A DNA stretch of 16,805 bases, from positions 1 through 16,805 of the forward strand of contig CAYTOJ010000032.1 in assembly GCA_964439415.1 (NCBI GenBank), written 5' to 3'. The position numbers were made by a program, and so were the translations under genes. The stretch is from CAYTOJ01 sp964439415. Its GTDB lineage: Bacteria; Pseudomonadota; Alphaproteobacteria; Rickettsiales; CAZAGG01. Shown here piece by piece: positions 1-4,820 of the stretch (within the stretch, counting starts at the first letter, position 1; each line of letters begins with the position of its first letter). Below the pieces are notes generated by a model that saw nothing but the letters and a program-made list of their open reading frames with translations, was not told the DNA's origin and made no database searches.

Positions 1-706
1 TGATTGCGGAATTGCGGCCATCCACCGCGAAAAGCAGGGGGCTTGCGAATGTATCACCTTTAGAGGTTTGCACTATTACCCGCTCCGCCTGATTTTCAAA
101 ATCAGTAACCTTGCATTCAGTTTTTAAAGTAATATTGGGAAGGCTTTGCATGGTTTTATATAGCGCCTGCCGCAAATGGCGGTTTTCCACCATGAACCCT
201 AAGAGGCTAGGTTGATTTCTACTATTGCTTGCTGCAAATGGCGATTTTCTGTGCTTCCGGTTCGCATGTACTTCTGTGTACACTTGCGCTTCGCCTGCGC
301 TAAAAACAGTTTCACTGTTTTTTAAAACGCTTGGCTCTCGAAAACCGCCACTTTCGCTATGCACTAGCGAAATCGACCCAGCCTCTAATGGATTACTGGA
401 CAGGTCAGCATGGTTGAAATGCACGAAAAACAGTGAATCATCCTCCACCACCCGTATCTGCTGAATAGGCTGTGCCTGTCCGGCGCTTAAATTATCCCAT
501 ACACCGCAATCTTTCAGCACCAGGTAAGAGGAATAAGAAATGGCGCTTACCCTGCCGTCAAACTCATGAGCCAGAAAACTCTCAGGCTGGCCTGCCTCCA
601 GCACTATCAATTCCATTCCCAGCCGTGCCAGGGAGCAGGCCAGGGCAGCCCCAACCAGCCCACCCCCGGCGATTATAGCCTCGTAATGCTTTATATCAGG
701 ATTTAT
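1..706 (-). CDS. UbiH/UbiF/COQ6-family FAD-dependent monooxygenase, 5' part only, with an in-frame palindromic insertion
   Basis: Members of this family are flavin aromatic hydroxylases; most act on ubiquinone precursors. The N-terminus shows the dinucleotide-binding fingerprint HYEAIIAGGGLVGAALA followed by a glutamate after a beta strand (LIVLEAG). GRVSAISYSS matches the family's conserved Arg region, VENRHLRQAL is the usual 'VENRxLRxAL' block, and FAVDGRNSAI matches the second FAD-binding DG motif. The gene leaves the window after that point, so roughly the C-terminal half is missing. About residues 107-169 are an inserted palindromic element (200-388) absent from normal family members. 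In this frame two TAA codons lie just upstream and no ATG, GTG or TTG follows before the FAD motif. The best start is ATA at 706, seven bases after AGAGGG and overlapping the rbfA stop; ATA at 694 (giving MKHYEAII) is the alternative. The exact substrate cannot be told; ubiquinone hydroxylation is the likeliest role. Confidence 0.85.
   Translation of the reverse strand, partial: MNPDIKHYEAIIAGGGLVGAALACSLARLGMELIVLEAGQPESFLAHEFDGRVSAISYSSYLVLKDCGVWDNLSAGQAQPIQQIRVVEDDSLFFVHFNHADLSSNPLEAGSISLVHSESGGFREPSVLKNSETVFSAGEAQVYTEVHANRKHRKSPFAASNSRNQPSLLGFMVENRHLRQALYKTMQSLPNITLKTECKVTDFENQAERVIVQTSKGDTFASPLLFAVDGRNSAI
200..388. repeat. 189-nt palindromic MITE-like element inside the ubiH-like gene (family B)
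   Basis: The two ends are imperfect inverted repeats of about 55 nt. The outermost bases are TAAGAGGCT at 200-208 and AGCCTCTAA at 380-388. The pairing continues inward through GGCGATTTTC (240-249) against GAAAACCGCC. The interior holds further hairpins: AAAACAGT-TTC-ACTGTTTT near 303-321, TGTAC-TTCTGT-GTACA near 267-282, and TTTCGCTA-TGCAC-TAGCGAAA near 352-372. The length is a multiple of three, so the minus-strand gene reads straight through, adding about 63 residues. The plus strand is also open across most of it. It resembles the Rickettsia palindromic elements in behaviour, but the family was not identified. Confidence 0.85.
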
Positions 707-1080
707 GATAAATCCCTCTGTACTTCGCTCTTATTAAGCAACTCATTGATTTTGCTGGCATTATCAAAAGTTTGATCCAGGACAAATTTAAGTTGCGGCA
801 GGTATTTCATATATACTTTTCGTGCCAACAGAGTGCGTATTAATGGCGTTATCTGCTCCAGCTGCTTCAGAACTTTTTCCTTATCAGTTCCCCCCAGGGG
901 CATGACATATACACTGGCGCTCCTTAAGTTGGGGGATATGCGGACTTCCGATACGGTAATGGAATGGCTCTCCAGATCCGGCGAGTGCAGTTCGCCGCGC
1001 ATGAAAATTTCCGCTATGGCGTGCCTTAATTCCTCACCTACCTTGAATTGCCTGTTTGTGGGAGTGGTTATTTTCTTCAT
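703..1080 (-). CDS. rbfA: Ribosome-binding factor A
   Basis: RbfA is a small KH-fold protein that binds the 30S subunit and helps mature the 5' end of 16S rRNA. The 125-residue product has the family length and layout. RQFKVGEELRHAIAEIF is the first helix region. ITVSEVRISPNLRSASVYV is the conserved beta strand block ('vsvtrVevspDLrhAkVyv'). YMKYLPQLKFVLDQTFDNAS corresponds to the family's 'lrlRyvPeLrFvlDesxexa' segment. The ATG at 1080 is the natural start, although its Shine-Dalgarno sequence is weak. A promoter lies about 30-60 nt upstream. The stop codon overlaps the proposed ATA start of the ubiH-like gene, so the two are probably cotranscribed. infB and truB, common neighbours of rbfA, are not in the window. 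Confidence 0.95.
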   Translation of the reverse strand: MKKITTPTNRQFKVGEELRHAIAEIFMRGELHSPDLESHSITVSEVRISPNLRSASVYVMPLGGTDKEKVLKQLEQITPLIRTLLARKVYMKYLPQLKFVLDQTFDNASKINELLNKSEVQRDLS

Positions 1081-1109
1081 GATTCACGACATAACTATAA
1101 TTGTAGCTT

Positions 1110-1138
1110 GATATAGCGGTTTTCAGTGGAAATGTCAA
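1110..1138 (-). promoter_or_regulatory. Sigma-70-type promoter for rbfA
   Basis: On the minus strand a perfect -35 box TTGACA (1138-1133) is followed by a 17-nt spacer and the -10-like hexamer TATATC (1115-1110), which matches the consensus TATAAT at four positions. It lies between the terminator of the upstream zinc-ribbon gene and the rbfA start, where an independent promoter would be expected. The transcript leader would be about 25 nt. Confidence 0.6.
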
Positions 1139-1153
1139 AAGCAGGGAATCTGC

Positions 1154-1191
1154 AAAAAAAACAGTAAACCCGGTTTGAGCCGGGTTTACTG
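1154..1191 (-). terminator. Rho-independent terminator after the zinc-ribbon gene
   Basis: On the minus strand a perfect 12-bp stem, CAGTAAACCCGG with CCGGGTTTACTG, has a 6-nt loop and is followed directly by eight T residues. It starts 16 nt after the zinc-ribbon stop codon. It would insulate that gene from rbfA. No T-run exists on the other side, so it should act only on minus-strand transcripts. Confidence 0.95.
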
Positions 1192-1206
1192 AGCGATGGT
1201 TTAGCA

Positions 1207-1353
1207 CTAAACGCGCCGTACCCCACCGCTTTTGAGGATTGCGCCGCAGCATTTACTGCTGCGCGGCGCATCCTCTTTTTTCGCATACTTGTACTCGCGC
1301 CCACAATTGGCGCAAGTATACATGTATACGATGGCTTTTTCTTTTTTTGCCAT
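1207..1353 (-). CDS. 48-residue zinc-ribbon-like protein
   Basis: The predicted product begins MAKKEKAIVYMYTCANCGRE and ends CCGAILKSGGVRRV. It has one clear zinc knuckle (C14-A-N-C17-G) and a second pair of adjacent cysteines (C36-C37-G) where a zinc ribbon would normally have CxxC. It is rich in Lys and Arg, which suggests a nucleic-acid or ribosome-associated role, but this is only inference. Gene status is well supported: AAGGAG lies six bases before the ATG and a textbook terminator lies just after the TAG. The gene is shorter than common ORF cut-offs. A longer overlapping frame here (1095-1415) has no such signals. A branched inverted repeat sits in its 5' leader. The protein family was not recognised. 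Confidence 0.8.
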   Translation of the reverse strand: MAKKEKAIVYMYTCANCGREYKYAKKEDAPRSSKCCGAILKSGGVRRV

Positions 1354-1388
1354 TTTCTTCTCCTTATTGGCAAAAAAACACGGTGTTT

Positions 1389-1475
1389 ATCCCGCTTGCG
1401 CCTGGGTAAGGCCATACCTCCAGTTGAGGTAAATCAAATAGAAGCATAGCTTCAATAACCAGTGCAAGACGGGAT
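1389..1475 (-). promoter_or_regulatory. Branched inverted repeat in the leader of the zinc-ribbon gene (candidate structured RNA or palindromic repeat)
   Basis: Read on the minus strand, the two ends pair as a long outer stem. ATCCCG, CTTGC and CTGG on the 5' side match CCAG, GCAAG and CGGGAT on the 3' side, with one bulged T and a small internal loop, about 15 bp in all. Inside it are two perfect hairpins, GAAGC-TAT-GCTTC (1453-1441) and TACCTC-AACTG-GAGGTA (1431-1415), giving a three-way junction. A T7 tract (minus strand, near 1379-1373) and then the Shine-Dalgarno sequence of the zinc-ribbon gene follow. This layout would suit a cis-acting leader, but a dispersed palindromic repeat is equally possible. 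It does not fold as a tRNA. Confidence 0.5.
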
Positions 1476-1660
1476 AATACAAGCTAACGCTATCTGTAAG
1501 CTATTGTTTTTTTTTTGCGATTTTGTGATAAAATTGCTAAATCGGCGATGTATACCTCTTGCGCATGAAGAGTGTTTTTACTAAGGTTACTTTACGCACT
1601 TGAATATTAATAATTCCCTGCTAGTTAAGGCGCTCGTTAAGGTTTAAGCGGGAATAGGGT
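1476..1660. other. Intergenic region upstream of ppdK
   Basis: This stretch separates two divergent genes. It contains an uninterrupted run of T residues near 1506-1516 and is AT-rich around 1517-1545 and 1600-1618, where the ppdK promoter probably lies. No hexamer pair with good spacing stands out, so no promoter is called. No coding potential or RNA gene was seen. Confidence 0.5.
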
Positions 1661-4354
1661 ATGAGCAAGGCTGTATACAGTTTCGGTGATGGCAAGGCCG
1701 AAGGCAACGCCAAAATGCGGGAAATACTAGGTGGCAAGGGTGCTAACCTGGCGGAGATGAGTCTGCTTGGTCTGCCCGTCCCCCCTGGTTTTACTATATC
1801 AACCGGGCTATGCGAGGCTTATTACAAGGGCGGCATGAAAGTTCCCCAAAGCCTGTATGCGGAAGTTGATGAGGCTTTAAAGCAAATAGAGTCTGCTGTT
1901 GGCGCTGAATTTGGAAACAAGGAAAATCCCCTGCTGGTTTCGGTGCGCTCCGGCGCGCGCGCATCAATGCCAGGCATGATGGACACGGTGCTAAACCTGG
2001 GGCTTAATGACGCAACGGTGGAAGGCATGGCGGCCAGAACTGGAAATCCCCGTTTTGCCTATGACAGCTACCGCCGCTTTATTCAGATGTATTCCGACGT
2101 GGTTTTAAACGTGGATCATTCATATTTCGAGGAAATGATTGAGGAATGCAAGCAGGATAAAGGTGTACACCTGGATACTGACCTTAATGCCGATGATCTG
2201 GCGGGGCTATGCATAGCATACAAGAAAAAAGTGCAGGAAGTGCTGAACAAGCCGTTTCCGCAGGATCCAAAGGAACAACTTTGGGGTGCGATTTCAGCGG
2301 TTTTTGAATCCTGGATGAGTCCACGCGCCAAAACCTACCGCAGGCTGCATGATATTCCGGAAAGCTGGGGCACGGCGGTTAACGTGCAGGCCATGGTATT
2401 TGGTAATATGGGCGAAGATTGCGCAACCGGGGTTGCCTTCACGCGCAACCCGTCAACGGGTGAGAATGCCTATTACGGCGAATTTCTGGTTAATGCCCAA
2501 GGGGAGGATGTAGTAGCGGGAATCCGCACTCCGCAACCGTTGACCGAGCGGGAGAAGCTGGAAGGCGGCAGCCAGTTGCCATCCATGGAAAAAACCATGC
2601 CGGAGGTATACAAGCAGCTAACCGAGGTTTTCGATAAGCTGGAGCGGCACTATAAGGACATGCAGGATATAGAATTTACCGTGCAGAATAGCAAGCTGTG
2701 GATGCTGCAAACCAGAAGCGGCAAACGTACGGCGGCGGCGGCTTTAAGAATAGCCTCTGAAATGGTGAGTGAAGGTCTGATAGATAAGTTTGAGGCGGTA
2801 AAGCGCATTGAGCCAAACTCACTGGATCAATTGCTGCATCCAACACTGGATCCTAAAGCAAAAAAACAGGTGATAGCTAAAGGTTTGCCTGCATCCCCCG
2901 GTGCGGCTTGTGGCACGATAGTATTCACGGCGGAAGTGGCTGAGGAGAAAGCGCGCAGGGAAGAAAAAGTAATACTGGTGCGTATGGAAACCAGCCCTGA
3001 GGATATTCACGGTATGCATGCGGCGCAAGGCATACTCACCTCTCGCGGTGGTATGACCTCACACGCGGCGGTGGTGGCTCGCGGTATGGGCAAGCCTTGC
3101 GTCTGCGGCGCTGGTGAAATTAAAATAGATTATAAAACGGGCATACTTTCAGTTGGCAGTATCACTTTGAAAGAGGGCGATATTATAACCATCAACGGTG
3201 GCACTGGGGAGGTATTGCTTGGCGAAGTTCCGACCATTCAGCCGGTAATGTCAGCCGAATTTGCAACCATCATGAAATGGGCGGATGAAATCCGCACTTT
3301 AAAAATACGCGCTAACGCAGAGACTCTGCCGGATGCCGAAACGGCTCGCAGATTCGGTGCTGAAGGTATCGGCCTGTGCCGTACCGAGCATATGTTCTTT
3401 GATTCCACCCGTATTATTGCAATGCGGGAGATGATCCTGGCGCAGGATATAAACGGCAGGCGCAAAGCACTGGATAAGCTACTGCCGATGCAGCGGCAGG
3501 ATTTTGCTGATATTTTCAAAGTCATGAATGGGCTACCTGTCACCATACGCCTGCTTGATCCGCCGCTGCATGAGTTTCTGCCCCATAGCGAGGCTGAAGT
3601 TAAGGATGTAGCCAGGGCAGCAGGAATCTCCCCCGATATGGTCAGGGCGCGGGCGCACTCATTGAAGGAGAGTAACCCGATGCTGGGTCACAGGGGTTGC
3701 CGTTTAGGAATAACCTACCCGGAAATATACGAGATGCAGGCGCGGGCGATTTTTGAAGCCGTTGCGCAGCTGAGTGCAAATGGGGCTGCGGTAACACCTG
3801 AGATTATGATTCCATTGGTGATGACTGCGAAGGAATTACAGATATTAAAGAATCTGGTTGATTCTACAGCGCAGCAGGTAATGCTAGAGAAAAACGTGAA
3901 GTTTACCTATCTGGTAGGCACAATGATAGAGCTGCCAAGGGCGGCGCTAAAGGCAGGGGAGATAGCAGAAGCAGCCGAATTCTTCAGCTTCGGCACGAAT
4001 GACCTCACGCAAACGACACTGGGTATTTCCCGCGATGATTCCGCAAGTTTTATTGAGGATTACAAACGCCAGAACATCCTGGAGCAAGACCCCTTCGTAA
4101 CCCTGGATCAGGATGGCGTTGGTGAGTTGATTAAAATAGCCTGTGAGCGCGGGCGCAGTAGCCGTGCAGGCATCAAGCTTGGCATCTGCGGTGAACACGG
4201 CGGCGATCCCGCTTCTATCAGGTTCTGCCAGAGCACCGGGTTGGATTATGTTTCATGCTCCCCCTACCGTGTGCCAATCGCACGCCTTGCCGCCGCCCAG
4301 GCCGCAATGATCCACGCAGGCAAAGCCGCCGCTACTGCAAGCAAAGCGGCTTGA
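1661..4354 (+). CDS. ppdK: Pyruvate, phosphate dikinase
   Basis: PpdK interconverts pyruvate, ATP and Pi with phosphoenolpyruvate, AMP and PPi, so it can serve glycolysis or gluconeogenesis. The 897-residue product has the normal length and all three domains. The ATP-grasp domain starts with GGKGANLAEMSLLGLPVPPG and contains SVRSGARASMPGMMDTVLNLG. The phosphohistidine domain carries RGGMTSHAAVVARGMGKPCV, with the catalytic His at about residue 468 and the regulatory Thr two residues before it. The C-terminal PEP/pyruvate barrel has GIGLCRTEHMFF, FGTNDLTQTTLGISRDD and GICGEHGGDP, with the catalytic Cys at about residue 843. The ATG at 1661 has only a weak ribosome-binding site (AATAGGG). The Ala/Lys-rich tail is typical. 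All key residues are present, so it should be active. Confidence 0.98.
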   Translation: MSKAVYSFGDGKAEGNAKMREILGGKGANLAEMSLLGLPVPPGFTISTGLCEAYYKGGMKVPQSLYAEVDEALKQIESAVGAEFGNKENPLLVSVRSGARASMPGMMDTVLNLGLNDATVEGMAARTGNPRFAYDSYRRFIQMYSDVVLNVDHSYFEEMIEECKQDKGVHLDTDLNADDLAGLCIAYKKKVQEVLNKPFPQDPKEQLWGAISAVFESWMSPRAKTYRRLHDIPESWGTAVNVQAMVFGNMGEDCATGVAFTRNPSTGENAYYGEFLVNAQGEDVVAGIRTPQPLTEREKLEGGSQLPSMEKTMPEVYKQLTEVFDKLERHYKDMQDIEFTVQNSKLWMLQTRSGKRTAAAALRIASEMVSEGLIDKFEAVKRIEPNSLDQLLHPTLDPKAKKQVIAKGLPASPGAACGTIVFTAEVAEEKARREEKVILVRMETSPEDIHGMHAAQGILTSRGGMTSHAAVVARGMGKPCVCGAGEIKIDYKTGILSVGSITLKEGDIITINGGTGEVLLGEVPTIQPVMSAEFATIMKWADEIRTLKIRANAETLPDAETARRFGAEGIGLCRTEHMFFDSTRIIAMREMILAQDINGRRKALDKLLPMQRQDFADIFKVMNGLPVTIRLLDPPLHEFLPHSEAEVKDVARAAGISPDMVRARAHSLKESNPMLGHRGCRLGITYPEIYEMQARAIFEAVAQLSANGAAVTPEIMIPLVMTAKELQILKNLVDSTAQQVMLEKNVKFTYLVGTMIELPRAALKAGEIAEAAEFFSFGTNDLTQTTLGISRDDSASFIEDYKRQNILEQDPFVTLDQDGVGELIKIACERGRSSRAGIKLGICGEHGGDPASIRFCQSTGLDYVSCSPYRVPIARLAAAQAAMIHAGKAAATASKAA

Positions 4355-4361
4355 TGGCAAA

Positions 4362-4805
4362 ATGGCTTTGAATTCTTTGGTAAAAGAGTTCTTGTTAATG
4401 CCGTTTGAACGACAGCGTGAAATCAATCTATGCTTATGTGAGTCGGCTTTGCTTGTTTGGGAAAAAGAATTTCCATCTGATGGATTAGAATACAAGGAAT
4501 CTGTTTGCGGGACAATTCAGCGGTTGGAAGCTAAACTTCCCAGTAAGGCTATTGCTTCTGTTCGCAGTATGAATGATGTTGGGGGCGTAGAGGAGAGCTA
4601 TAATGAATCTGTAGCTGCTTTACAGGATGAAGATTTTGATTTGTCCGAGAAATTAGAATTTGCATTTTATGCTATTTACAACGCATTTAATTTGTACATT
4701 TGCAAGAAGGCTATAGACCCTTGGTTAATTGCTAATCAGGCCTTATCAGCAATAGATGCGAATAATCCTGATAAAGTGCTTAAGAAAGTAATGTGTAGTA
4801 TTTAA
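4362..4805 (+). CDS. Hypothetical protein, 147 residues
   Basis: The product was not recognised. It starts seven bases after the ppdK stop and ends 15 bases before the earliest mutL start, so it is probably in the same transcript. The sequence is soluble in character, with alternating charged and hydrophobic residues suggesting an all-helical fold, and five cysteines. There is no signal peptide and no clear transmembrane span, although FAFYAIYNAFNLYICKKA is a hydrophobic aromatic helix. The coding DNA is visibly more AT-rich than ppdK or mutL, and codon choice shifts accordingly (AAT, TTA, GAT, TAT), which hints at separate acquisition. Its size and helical look resemble some small immunity-like proteins, but no toxin gene lies beside it and no function is claimed. 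Start codon ATG at 4362 has a poor Shine-Dalgarno sequence. Confidence 0.7.
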   Translation: MALNSLVKEFLLMPFERQREINLCLCESALLVWEKEFPSDGLEYKESVCGTIQRLEAKLPSKAIASVRSMNDVGGVEESYNESVAALQDEDFDLSEKLEFAFYAIYNAFNLYICKKAIDPWLIANQALSAIDANNPDKVLKKVMCSI

Positions 4806-4820
4806 TTTCTGGCGTTCATT

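Noticed and set aside
225..464. 79-residue plus-strand open frame across the palindromic element
   Set aside because: It is antisense to a well-conserved monooxygenase and exists because the element is open on both strands; no ribosome-binding site is seen.
1095..1415. 106-residue open frame on the minus strand overlapping the zinc-ribbon gene
   Set aside because: It reads through the terminator stem and into the rbfA promoter; the 48-residue frame has the Shine-Dalgarno site and stops just before the terminator.
1389..1475. Possible tRNA because of size and cloverleaf-like folding
   Set aside because: No T-loop TTCGA-type sequence, no 7-nt anticodon loop, and the outer stem is far too long on either strand.
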